Source of the DNA: an uncultured Gemmatimonadota bacterium
GTDB taxonomy: Bacteria; Gemmatimonadota; Gemmatimonadetes; Gemmatimonadales; GWC2-71-9
Reading direction: 5' to 3'
NCBI GenBank assembly: GCA_946479805.1
Contig: CAMLHP010000097.1
Location: 1-8,053 of the forward strand
Length of the DNA: 8,053 bases
Positions 1-5,494 of this stretch are shown piece by piece. The position numbers and the translations under genes were made by a program. How positions within the stretch are numbered: the first letter of the stretch is position 1; each line of letters starts with the position of its first letter. The notes beneath the pieces were generated by a model that saw nothing but the letters and a program-made list of their open reading frames with translations, was not told the DNA's origin and ran no database searches.

Positions 1-16
1 GCCGGGAAAATCGACT

Positions 17-67
17 GGGCTTAGGGCTTAGGGCTTAGGGCTTAGGGCTTAGGGCGTGGGCGTGGGG
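17..67. repeat. Telomere-like heptamer tract (GGGCTTA)5 plus G-rich tail
   Basis: Five perfect tandem copies of GGGCTTA fill 17-51. They are followed by GGGC and then by GGGCGT-like units up to about 67. The plus strand carries eight runs of three or more G separated by 3-4 nt, which satisfies the usual G-quadruplex pattern. The tract starts 1 bp beyond the stop of the minus-strand DUF983 gene, so it lies in that gene's 3' untranslated region, which would read as C-rich RNA. It resembles the vertebrate telomere repeat with one extra C. There are no spacers, so it is not a CRISPR array. It is most likely a slippage-prone intergenic microsatellite. Bases 1-16 hold nothing I recognise. Confidence 0.93.
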
Positions 68-68
68 C

Positions 69-467
69 CTATGGTTTGGGGCTGATCAGCTCGTCCTGGA
101 TGGCGGGGCGGAAGAGCAGGTCAAACGCCAGGAAGGTGGTCTTGGTAAAGGGATAGAGCACGAAGGGCATGATGATCATCAGGCCGACCCCGCCCCACAG
201 CAGCAGGTCCCAGGGTGGCGTGGGCCATGTAGCAAGCAGGACCGAGATGAAGATCGCGACGAAGACCAGTTCCGACGCGATGATGTTGAACATGTAGGAT
301 CCCACCTGGTAGCCGTCCTCGCCGCGTTCAAGTGCGAGGCCGCAGGTGGGACAGCGATGGTTGAACTTCAGCCATGTCGCGAAGAGTCCGGCACCGCCGC
401 AGTTGGGGCATCGGCGCCGCACTGCGCGCCAGAAAAGCAGTAACACCCGGTGAGCCGAGATCTGCAT
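69..467 (-). CDS. DUF983 family zinc-ribbon membrane protein
   Basis: The gene encodes a protein of about 132 aa. The N-terminal zinc ribbon has two CxxC pairs (C20/C23 in RRRCPNCG and C39/C42 in HRCPTCG), followed by the ERGEDGYQVG stretch that is characteristic of DUF983. Two hydrophobic segments follow (about 61-80 and 87-106), so the protein probably sits in the inner membrane with the ribbon in the cytoplasm. The family has no established function; some members lie near respiratory oxidase genes, but there are none here. I chose the ATG at 467 because the conserved part begins about 10 residues later. An in-frame ATG at 488 is also possible, and the longer frame up to 620 runs through the opposite-strand gene and lacks family similarity. 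No clear SD precedes either ATG. The stop is TAG at 69-71. Confidence 0.85.
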   Translation of the reverse strand: MQISAHRVLLLFWRAVRRRCPNCGGAGLFATWLKFNHRCPTCGLALERGEDGYQVGSYMFNIIASELVFVAIFISVLLATWPTPPWDLLLWGGVGLMIIMPFVLYPFTKTTFLAFDLLFRPAIQDELISPKP

Positions 468-1161
468 GCTGAAATCTACCCGGTCCATCAGGGACTCAGC
501 TGGCCGCATCCGCCGGAGCCTCCGGCGGGTGGCCGCCACGGGGGCAATGCTCTGCTGGGCCGCGCTTTTACTCCAGCTGTGGCTCACGATGCAGCAGACT
601 GTCGCCGGTGGCGGAAGCATGCTGGCCGGCTTCGCAACCTACCTCGCATACTTCACCATCCTGTCCAACATACTGGCCGCCATCACGCTCTCGGTGGCGG
701 CACGACCCGCGCCCGCAGGGGCGCGAGGTTTCTTTCGGCGCCCCTCCGTGCAATCGGGAATTGCGCTCAGCATGCTGGTGGTCGGCATTGTCTACAACCT
801 GCTGCTCCGCGGGCTGTGGGAACCGCGCGGCTGGCAGCTTGTGGCCGATGTCGTGCTGCACGACCTGATGCCCGTGGTGTTCCTGGGGTTCTGGTTCCTC
901 GCGGTCCGGGGCGCCGGTCTCGAGTGGCGGGACCTGCCGCGCTGGCTGCTGTACCCCGTGGGATACTTCGGGTACGCCGTGACCCGCGGCAACATCACCG
1001 GCAGCTACCCCTATCCCTTCATCGATGTCGCGAGTCTTGGCGTCGGAAGGGTATTGTTCAATGCCCTGGCGATGCTGGTCGGGTTTGCTGCGCTGGGCGC
1101 GGTGCTCGTCATGATTGACCGATTGCGGTTCGAGGCCCGAGCAGCCAGTCTGCAGGCCTGA
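466..1161 (+). CDS. Pr6Pr family integral membrane protein
   Basis: The protein has 231 aa and about six predicted membrane helices (about 22-42, 53-78, 96-116, 124-147, 158-172 and 190-217). Family hallmarks are visible: YFTILSN at 61-67, HDLMPVVF at 132-139 in the fourth helix, and YPYPFID at 181-187 before the last helix, preceded by the W..YP..Y pattern near 150-160. The molecular function of this family is not known. The start is uncertain. The ATG at 466 shares CATG with the divergent DUF983 start and has no strong SD, while an in-frame GTG at 529, with GGAG 10 nt upstream, would trim an Arg-rich tail and still keep the first helix. An ATG at 547 would cut into that helix. This gene leads a tight same-strand run with the META, DinB and 109-aa genes. 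Confidence 0.85.
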   Translation: MLKSTRSIRDSAGRIRRSLRRVAATGAMLCWAALLLQLWLTMQQTVAGGGSMLAGFATYLAYFTILSNILAAITLSVAARPAPAGARGFFRRPSVQSGIALSMLVVGIVYNLLLRGLWEPRGWQLVADVVLHDLMPVVFLGFWFLAVRGAGLEWRDLPRWLLYPVGYFGYAVTRGNITGSYPYPFIDVASLGVGRVLFNALAMLVGFAALGAVLVMIDRLRFEARAASLQA

Positions 1162-1183
1162 GCCCCGGATCTGGTGCCTCGAT

Positions 1184-1188
1184 GGAGG
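1184..1188 (+). promoter_or_regulatory. Ribosome binding site of the META lipoprotein gene
   Basis: GGAGG lies 5 nt before the ATG at 1194. It decides the start in favour of 1194 over the ATG at 1182, which lies inside and before the SD. Confidence 0.85.
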
Positions 1189-1193
1189 TATAC

Positions 1194-1691
1194 ATGCCCA
1201 TTCGAATTCCTGCGTTGTTGCTTGTCGGTGCCGTGACCGCGGCTTGTGCCGGCCAGCGGGACAATCCCGGTTCAGCGCCGGACTCGGCAATGCCGCAACC
1301 GTCAGCGTCAGATTCGCCGGGAGCGGCAGGGGGCACAATGCCCTCGCTCTTCGGCATTACCTGGAACCTCACCGAACTGAACGGCCAGCCGCCCCCGGCA
1401 GGCGCGGGAGGGAAGCCGGCGACGCTGCTCCTCGAGCAGGCAGAGCACCGCGCTTCGGGCTTCGCCGGCTGCAATCGCATGACCGGCAGCTTCACCCAGG
1501 CCGGCGAGAGCCTGAGTTTCGGCCCGATGGTGATGACCCGGATGGCGTGCGCCGAAGGTATGGAACTGGAGCAGCAGTACGGGGCGGCACTCGCCGGGGT
1601 CAGAACCTTGCGACTTTCGGCGGCGGGCCTGGAGTTGATGGGCGACAGCGGCACGATCGCGCGATTCAGCGCGGTGCCGCCTGAAGAGTGA
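1194..1691 (+). CDS. META domain (HslJ-like) lipoprotein
   Basis: The protein has 165 aa. The start at 1194 is set by a perfect GGAGG at 1184-1188 with a 5-nt spacer; the upstream in-frame ATG at 1182 overlaps that SD and is unlikely. Residues 1-17 form a short signal peptide ending in TAAC, so Cys18 is the probable lipidated residue, although -3 is Thr rather than the usual Leu. A Pro/Ser/Gly-rich linker (about 20-48) precedes the META domain (about 50-160). That domain has W57 in GITWNLTELNG, the signature GFAGCNRMTGSF (89-100), and TRMACAEGMELEQQY (115-129). C93 and C119 could form a disulfide in the cell envelope. HslJ relatives are linked to heat and novobiocin resistance, but the biochemical role is unknown. 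It follows the Pr6Pr gene by 32 nt. Confidence 0.92.
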   Translation: MPIRIPALLLVGAVTAACAGQRDNPGSAPDSAMPQPSASDSPGAAGGTMPSLFGITWNLTELNGQPPPAGAGGKPATLLLEQAEHRASGFAGCNRMTGSFTQAGESLSFGPMVMTRMACAEGMELEQQYGAALAGVRTLRLSAAGLELMGDSGTIARFSAVPPEE

Positions 1692-1701
1692 GTGGGCGAA
1701 C

Positions 1702-2211
1702 ATGCCGCGAGACGTGATGCTGGACGAAATCATCGCTACCATCCAGCCGCGGCGTGGACATGCCTGGCATGGTGGGCCCACGCCGCTGGGTGCGCTGCGC
1801 GGCGTTGACGCCGGGATGGCGGGGTGGAAGCCGGGCCGGGGCCGCAACAGCATCTGGGACCTGACGCTGCACATCGCCTACTGGAAGCACGTCGTTCGGC
1901 AGCGGATCGAGGGTGGCCGCCTGCCGGCATTCCCGCGCCGGCCTTCCAACTGGCCGGCGCCGCCGGCAAGGCGCACAGCCGCGTCGTGGAAGGCCGACGT
2001 TCAGGTGCTGCGCGAGGCGCACGAAGCACTGCTGGATACGATCGCCACTTTGGACCGTTCGCGACTGGGCCGTCCATCGAAGGGCAAGGCGAGCCAGACG
2101 GTGGGTCATCTCGTCGCCGGCATCGCCTTTCACGATGTGTACCACACGGGCCAGATTCAGCTCGTCAAGAAGCTGTGGGAGGTGCGGCACCGCAGTCAGC
2201 TTTCTCCTTGA
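1702..2211 (+). CDS. DinB family protein (DinB/YfiT-like putative metalloenzyme)
   Basis: The protein has 169 aa, the usual length for the DinB four-helix-bundle superfamily. The expected metal triad is visible: H57 in WDLTLHIAYWK, and H144 and H148 in the family-typical HDVYHTGQI near the C-terminus. The N-terminal helix, the GGRLPAFP loop and the RREAHEAL-like third helix also fit. Superfamily members include thiol-dependent S-transferases and hydrolases that use bacillithiol, mycothiol or glutathione; the substrate here cannot be told. The protein is soluble and probably cytoplasmic, with no signal peptide. The ATG at 1702 lies 10 nt after the META gene stop, so the genes are probably cotranscribed and may be translationally coupled. 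The SD is weak (GAGTGAG), and an ATG at 1717 is the only near alternative. Confidence 0.9.
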   Translation: MPRDVMLDEIIATIQPRRGHAWHGGPTPLGALRGVDAGMAGWKPGRGRNSIWDLTLHIAYWKHVVRQRIEGGRLPAFPRRPSNWPAPPARRTAASWKADVQVLREAHEALLDTIATLDRSRLGRPSKGKASQTVGHLVAGIAFHDVYHTGQIQLVKKLWEVRHRSQLSP

Positions 2212-2233
2212 CTCCCCTTTCCCGAGGTGGCCA

Positions 2234-2563
2234 ATGCTCGTGCTCCAGGCAGTGCCACGCGCCGATGCCGATGCCTACAAGCTGCTCCGCGCCCGCATTC
2301 GCGAGGCAGCGACGTGGGAATGGAGCAACAAGGCGAAGACCAGGCTCCGGCATGTGCAGCGGCCCAGGGGAGGGCACATCCAGATCTCGAATGCCGGCGG
2401 CGTGCTGGTGGCGCACATCCACCCGAAGACCCCAAATGACCTGTTCTACCTGGCGGAGAAATTCACTGGCCGGCTGATCGCCTGGTTCGAGGACGAGCTG
2501 CATGCGATCAACATCCAGGTCGTCCCGGATGCGCCGGCGCCCAGGAAGAAGCGGAGAGGGTAG
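2234..2563 (+). CDS. Conserved-looking hypothetical protein, 109 aa
   Basis: I do not recognise this family. The start at 2234 is supported by GAGG (2224-2227) 6 nt upstream, 22 nt after the DinB gene stop; the open frame extends to 1913 only as an overlap with DinB in another frame. The protein has no signal peptide or membrane helix. It is rich in Arg/Lys, with paired aromatics (TWEW at 27-30, FYLAEKF at 71-77, LIAWFEDELHAINIQVVP at 81-98) and alternating hydrophobic segments (HIQISNAGGVLVAHIHP, 48-64). The pattern suggests a small alpha/beta cytoplasmic domain, with helices near 11-25 and 66-90. The tail APRKKRRG is basic and could contact nucleic acid, though that is a guess. It is the last gene of the plus-strand run and converges on the small lipoprotein gene with 21 bp between stops. 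Confidence 0.75.
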   Translation: MLVLQAVPRADADAYKLLRARIREAATWEWSNKAKTRLRHVQRPRGGHIQISNAGGVLVAHIHPKTPNDLFYLAEKFTGRLIAWFEDELHAINIQVVPDAPAPRKKRRG

Positions 2564-2584
2564 GGGGCCTCAACCATGCTGCCT

Positions 2585-2752
2585 TCACAGCGCCTCGCAC
2601 TCGGCGACGGTTACGCCGGTGCCGTCGCAGACGTCCGTGGATGCGATCGATGGTGCTGGTGGGGCGGGCGGTTCAGTTGCGCGTTCTGCACCGGAGCACG
2701 CGGCGAGCGCGACAGCGCTCAGAGCCGCCAGGGAGACTAGACGAGCAGGCAC
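2585..2752 (-). CDS. Small lipoprotein, 55 aa, GTG start
   Basis: This short gene was read directly from the minus strand. It starts with GTG at 2752-2750, has a perfect GGAGG (plus-strand 2759-2763) 6 nt upstream, and ends with TGA at 2585-2587. The product has a classic lipoprotein signal: MPAR, a hydrophobic core (LVSLAALSAVALA), and the lipobox LAAC with Cys19 as the lipidated residue. The mature part is about 37 aa. It begins SGAERATEPPAPPAP, a Pro/Ala tether, and ends with STDVCDGTGVTVAECEAL, which has two cysteines (C42, C52) that could form a disulfide. I recognise no family. It is probably anchored to the outer or inner membrane facing the periplasm. It lies 72 bp downstream of the beta-helix gene on the same strand. 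The SD, signal peptide and lipobox together make chance unlikely. Confidence 0.8.
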   Translation of the reverse strand: MPARLVSLAALSAVALAACSGAERATEPPAPPAPSIASTDVCDGTGVTVAECEAL

Positions 2753-2758
2753 GGATGT

Positions 2759-2763
2759 CCTCC
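2759..2763 (-). promoter_or_regulatory. Ribosome binding site of the small lipoprotein gene
   Basis: GGAGG on the minus strand stands 6 nt before the GTG at 2752. It is the main reason for accepting a non-ATG start here. Confidence 0.75.
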
Positions 2764-2791
2764 GGAGACAGGAGATACCCGTACCTGCGCC

Positions 2792-2805
2792 ATCCGGGCC
2801 CGGAT
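2792..2805. repeat. 14-bp perfect palindrome ATCCGGGCCCGGAT
   Basis: The palindrome lies in the 72-bp gap between the beta-helix stop (2825) and the small lipoprotein start (2752). A TTGTCA that could act as a minus-strand -35 element ends 2 bp upstream (plus-strand 2808-2813), but no good -10 sits at the right distance. There is no T-tract, so a terminator is not supported. It may be an operator or a chance GC palindrome. Confidence 0.5.
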
Positions 2806-2824
2806 CCTGACAATGGCCGAAGCA

Positions 2825-4549
2825 CTAACGCCCCGGGCCGTACCCGAACCTGTAGGCCTCTCCGGCCTCGCGCCGAGTGCCGCGGGGCGATACGGTGACC
2901 GCGCCATGGTATTCCAGAAGCAGCGACCAGTCGCTCTCCCGGCCAGCTTCCAGTGCGACCGTGAGCGTGTCACCGACTACGCCTGCCTCCTGCGACAGCG
3001 AGGAGATGCCTCGCTTCTCGACCAGGGTCCAGCTTCCCGCGGGTCCGAGCACTCGCAACCTCACCAGCGGCGTGTCGGAGCGGCCCGCGGGCCAGAGCTT
3101 GGGTGAGCGCCAGTCGTAGGGACCCCACTGGTCCACGATGATGGCGGCACGACCCAACGGGGTGCCGGAGCGTTGGGGAGTGTGGGAGTGCTGGGGAGTA
3201 TGGGAGTCCTGGGCGGTGCGGGGTGGGACGAGGTTTTTCGGGATGCTGACGGTGTCAATTTCGGCGAACGTATTCCGCTGGACCTCCAGGCCCGTGTGGC
3301 CCCGTACCCGGAGTGCCACGCGGTTGCCGCTGAAGGTGTTGCCTGCAATCAGGTAGTCTCGCCCGCGGGTGTCGCGGTGTCTTGGATAGCCCCAATCCGA
3401 CGGCTCGATCGAATCGGCCCACAGCCGGATGCCGGTCGTGTCGCCCTCGAAGCTGTTCTCGGAGATCGTGTTGTCCTGGCCGTGCTCAATGGCGATGCCG
3501 ATCCGGTTGCCGATGAACTCGTTGCCCTGCACCACCGATTCGAAGCTGTACCCGCCCCAGAGGCCGTGGTCCGCGCCCTCCACCCGATTGGCGATGAAGC
3601 GGTTCCGGCTGAAGGTGGCCTCAATGCCGTTGGTCGGCGCAAAGCTGAAGTCGTTCCGGTAGAACAGGTTGTCGTTGGAGCCGCCCATTCCGGTGTCCAT
3701 GGTGTACTGGCCGGCCCAGAGGAAGAGCCCGTCGCCGCTGTGGGTCATGGTATTCCAGGCCACGAAGTTGCCACAGCTCTGTTCATAGATCAGGAGCGCC
3801 GCAGAGTCCTGCCCCCGACGGTAGAAGCCGTGGCTGTAGCCCCTGACATTGAAGCTGGCCTGGTTGCGGATGATGACGTTGTGGTTCGACCGGTAGAGCC
3901 CGATGCCGACACCGGAGTTGAACTCGATGATGTTCCGATCCATGGTGACGCTGTCGGTGCGGGTGAGCATGATGCCATTCATGCCCTGTTCGATGCGGAC
4001 GTCACTGATGATTCCGCCGGTTACGTCCTCCAGGTAGAGACCTGCGCCGTAGCGAAGCCATTCGCCGGCGTCGTTGTGGTGGAATGAGAGCCAGTCGTCG
4101 AGGTGTTCCTTCTCAACTCCGCTCTTGAGGAGTGGCTTCCAGTTGTGGCTCAGGTTGGTGCCCAGGACTTCAAGGCCGCGCACGCCGCGGACAAGGATTC
4201 CCACCTTGTAGCCGCTGATGCTCCCGCCCAGGATGCGGACGCCGGTACCGCCATCGATGAGGATGGCGAGGCCGCGCGCCTGGTCGGGATCGGTTTCCGG
4301 CGCTGTGCCCTCGAACGTGACACCGGTCAGGTCCAGCGTGATGCTGTCCCCGCGAACGACCAGGACGGGATGGGTGACGCCTGAATCAGCCGACAGGCGG
4401 TACAGGCCGGGCGCGATGCGGGCCGAGCTGGCAAGCACCAGCCCGGCCGCGGGGGTGACAACCGGCAGCTCGCCACGCTGCTGTGCGGCGAGGGGAAGGG
4501 CGACAGTGCATGCCAGGGCGGCGCAGGCCGCAAGCGGGAGCGGGTGCAT
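2825..4549 (-). CDS. Secreted right-handed parallel beta-helix repeat protein
   Basis: The protein has 574 aa. Residues 1-22 form a signal peptide (MHPLPL, a hydrophobic core, then LAA before QQ), so export is expected. Cys9 and Cys14 make a lipoprotein signal possible but less likely. Residues about 60-430 carry successive PbH1-type turns with the N-x-F/I-x-x-N ladder: DRNIIEFNSGVGIGLY (204-219), WNTMTHSGDGLFLW, YRNDFSFAPTNGIEA, GNEFIGNRIGIAIEHG, ENSFEGDTTGIRLW and AGNTFSGNRVALRVRG. The fold is typical of carbohydrate-active or NosD-like proteins. Asp/Trp/Tyr-rich insertions could line a sugar-binding groove, but I cannot identify catalytic residues. Residues 445-465 are a repeat-derived TPQ/SHTP linker leading to a C-terminal beta domain (about 466-574). 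The ATG at 4549 is chosen for the signal peptide although no clear SD precedes it. Confidence 0.85.
   Translation of the reverse strand: MHPLPLAACAALACTVALPLAAQQRGELPVVTPAAGLVLASSARIAPGLYRLSADSGVTHPVLVVRGDSITLDLTGVTFEGTAPETDPDQARGLAILIDGGTGVRILGGSISGYKVGILVRGVRGLEVLGTNLSHNWKPLLKSGVEKEHLDDWLSFHHNDAGEWLRYGAGLYLEDVTGGIISDVRIEQGMNGIMLTRTDSVTMDRNIIEFNSGVGIGLYRSNHNVIIRNQASFNVRGYSHGFYRRGQDSAALLIYEQSCGNFVAWNTMTHSGDGLFLWAGQYTMDTGMGGSNDNLFYRNDFSFAPTNGIEATFSRNRFIANRVEGADHGLWGGYSFESVVQGNEFIGNRIGIAIEHGQDNTISENSFEGDTTGIRLWADSIEPSDWGYPRHRDTRGRDYLIAGNTFSGNRVALRVRGHTGLEVQRNTFAEIDTVSIPKNLVPPRTAQDSHTPQHSHTPQRSGTPLGRAAIIVDQWGPYDWRSPKLWPAGRSDTPLVRLRVLGPAGSWTLVEKRGISSLSQEAGVVGDTLTVALEAGRESDWSLLLEYHGAVTVSPRGTRREAGEAYRFGYGPGR
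3174..3227. repeat. 18-bp tandem repeat inside the beta-helix gene
   Basis: Two copies of an 18-bp unit, TGGGGAGTGTGGGAGTGC (3174-3191) and TGGGGAGTATGGGAGTCC (3192-3209), differ at two positions. A third, decayed unit follows at 3210-3227. On the minus strand they encode a six-residue repeat of the SHTPQ(H/R) type in the linker at residues about 445-465 of the beta-helix protein. The length is a multiple of three, so copy-number change would keep the frame. The plus (template) strand again matches the G-quadruplex pattern. Confidence 0.85.
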
Positions 4550-4570
4550 GAAAGAAGCTACACCCCGCGA

Positions 4571-4586
4571 GCGGCCCGCGGGCCGC
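4571..4586. repeat. 16-bp perfect palindrome in the SRPBCC / beta-helix gap
   Basis: GCGGCCCGCGGGCCGC is fully self-complementary and lies in the 53-bp gap between the AHSA1/SRPBCC stop (4603) and the beta-helix start (4549). As RNA it could form a very stable GC hairpin of up to 6-7 bp with a tight loop. No U-run follows it on the minus strand, so it is not a standard intrinsic terminator. It could still slow transcription or separate the two units. Confidence 0.6.
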
Positions 4587-4602
4587 CCCTGAACTCCCGA
4601 TG

Positions 4603-5103
4603 CTACTTGTCGTTGCCCAGATACTCGTCCAGCCGCTCGTAGCTCCGGTCCCAGCCGCTTTCCATCCCGGTTTCCAGCGCCTTGTCGCGAGCCTCCTTCG
4701 AGGGATAGAGCACGGTCGCGACGGTGAGGGTCGCTCCGTCCTCGTCGGTGAAGACGGTGGTGTTGATGGACTCGGGGTACTCCACGCCCCAGTTTTCGGT
4801 GTGGACCAGCCGCTCGGGTGGGGTCACCTCGAGGTACTCGCCGTGCATCTCCATCGTCTCGCCGCTGGCTGAGTTCCTCCACACCCAGTGCCACTTGCCG
4901 CCCTTCCTCAGGTCGACCTCGCATACAGGCATGGTCCAGCCGTCGGGGCCGAGCATCCAGCGCCTGATATGCTCGGGCTTGGTGAAGCAGTCCCACACCA
5001 GTTGGCGAGGCGCGTCGAAGCGCCGGGTGGCGACGACCTCACGGTCTGTTGGGGTGGTGAATTCGGTCTTGCGGGTCGTCGCTGCGTCACGGTTTGGTGC
5101 CAT
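4603..5103 (-). CDS. AHSA1/SRPBCC domain protein
   Basis: The protein has 166 aa, a single SRPBCC (START-like) domain of the AHSA1 type. Typical features are TTPTDREVVATRRFDAPRQLVWDCFTKPE-like beta1 and helix (about 16-44), the IRRWMLGPDGW segment (46-56), the VDLRKGGKWHWVWR strand pair (63-76), EYLEVTPPERLVHTE (89-103), and a C-terminal helix from about 136 that ends WDRSYERLDEYL (151-162). These proteins bind hydrophobic ligands in a cavity; the ligand here is unknown and a link to Hsp90 is not implied. The ATG at 5103 has a good SD (GAGGAG, 7 nt spacer). It lies within the end of the ArsR gene with a 17-nt overlap, so translation is probably coupled. ArsR plus AHSA1 is a frequent bacterial gene pair. 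Confidence 0.92.
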   Translation of the reverse strand: MAPNRDAATTRKTEFTTPTDREVVATRRFDAPRQLVWDCFTKPEHIRRWMLGPDGWTMPVCEVDLRKGGKWHWVWRNSASGETMEMHGEYLEVTPPERLVHTENWGVEYPESINTTVFTDEDGATLTVATVLYPSKEARDKALETGMESGWDRSYERLDEYLGNDK

Positions 5104-5470
5104 GGTCGGGCTCCTCTTGCTGGATCTGTTCGAGATAGTTGTCGAGTCGGCGATAACTGGCGTCCCAGAACTCCCTGAACCGGTCGGCGTACTGCGCCAC
5201 CTCCCTGAGCGGCTCGGCGCGGAGGGTGCGCGGCCGCCACTGGGCCTCGCGGCCGCGTTCCACCAGGCCGGCCTCCTCAAGCACGCGCAGGTGCCGGGAG
5301 ATTGCGGGGCCGCTGATCACAAAGGGCGTGGCAAGCTCCTGGACCGTCGCGGGTCCCTCCGACAGCCGGGCCAGAATGGCCCGGCGGGTTGGATCGGCGA
5401 GGGCGCGGAAGGTGGCGCTGAGGGCGTCAGCGCGGTCGCTGCTCCGCTTCCGGGTCTGGGCAGGTGGCAT
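5087..5470 (-). CDS. ArsR family winged-helix transcriptional repressor
   Basis: The protein has 127 aa. The ArsR core is clear: FRALADPTRRAILARLSEGP (21-40), the helix-turn-helix TVQELATPFVISGPAISRHLRVLEEAGLV (42-70), and the wing with ERGREAQWRPRTL (71-83). It contains no cysteine, so it cannot be a thiol-based metal sensor of the ArsR/SmtB type; it fits the SdpR-like branch that pairs with SRPBCC partners. The C-terminus has WDASYRRLDNYL (102-113), nearly the same as the tail of the SRPBCC partner. I prefer the ATG at 5470, with AGGAG 4 nt upstream, over the ATG at 5494, which would abut the promoter -10 region. It is probably autoregulated through the AT-rich palindromes just upstream. 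Confidence 0.92.
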   Translation of the reverse strand: MPPAQTRKRSSDRADALSATFRALADPTRRAILARLSEGPATVQELATPFVISGPAISRHLRVLEEAGLVERGREAQWRPRTLRAEPLREVAQYADRFREFWDASYRRLDNYLEQIQQEEPDHGTKP

Positions 5471-5494
5471 TTCGCTCCTGGTAAGTAACGCCAT

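Noticed and set aside
17..55. CRISPR array
   Set aside because: The repeats are 7 bp and directly tandem with no spacers.
568..1338. 256-codon minus-strand frame opposite Pr6Pr and META genes
   Set aside because: It spans two real genes antisense, is His/Gln/Arg-rich, and has no SD or domain.
1913..2233. Extension of the 109-aa protein frame to 1913
   Set aside because: It lies fully over the DinB gene, and the ATG at 2234 has a proper SD.
3173..4087. 304-codon plus-strand frame opposite the beta-helix gene
   Set aside because: It mirrors the codon bias of the beta-helix gene, has a Val/Ala/Asp-rich composition typical of antisense frames, and has no recognisable domain.
4550..4996. N-terminal extension of the beta-helix frame up to 4996
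   Set aside because: It overlaps the SRPBCC gene in another frame, and a signal peptide begins at the ATG at 4549.
5104..5280. Extension of the SRPBCC frame to 5280
   Set aside because: It is low-complexity Arg/Ser/Pro shadow of the ArsR gene; the ATG at 5103 has a good SD and fits the family start.
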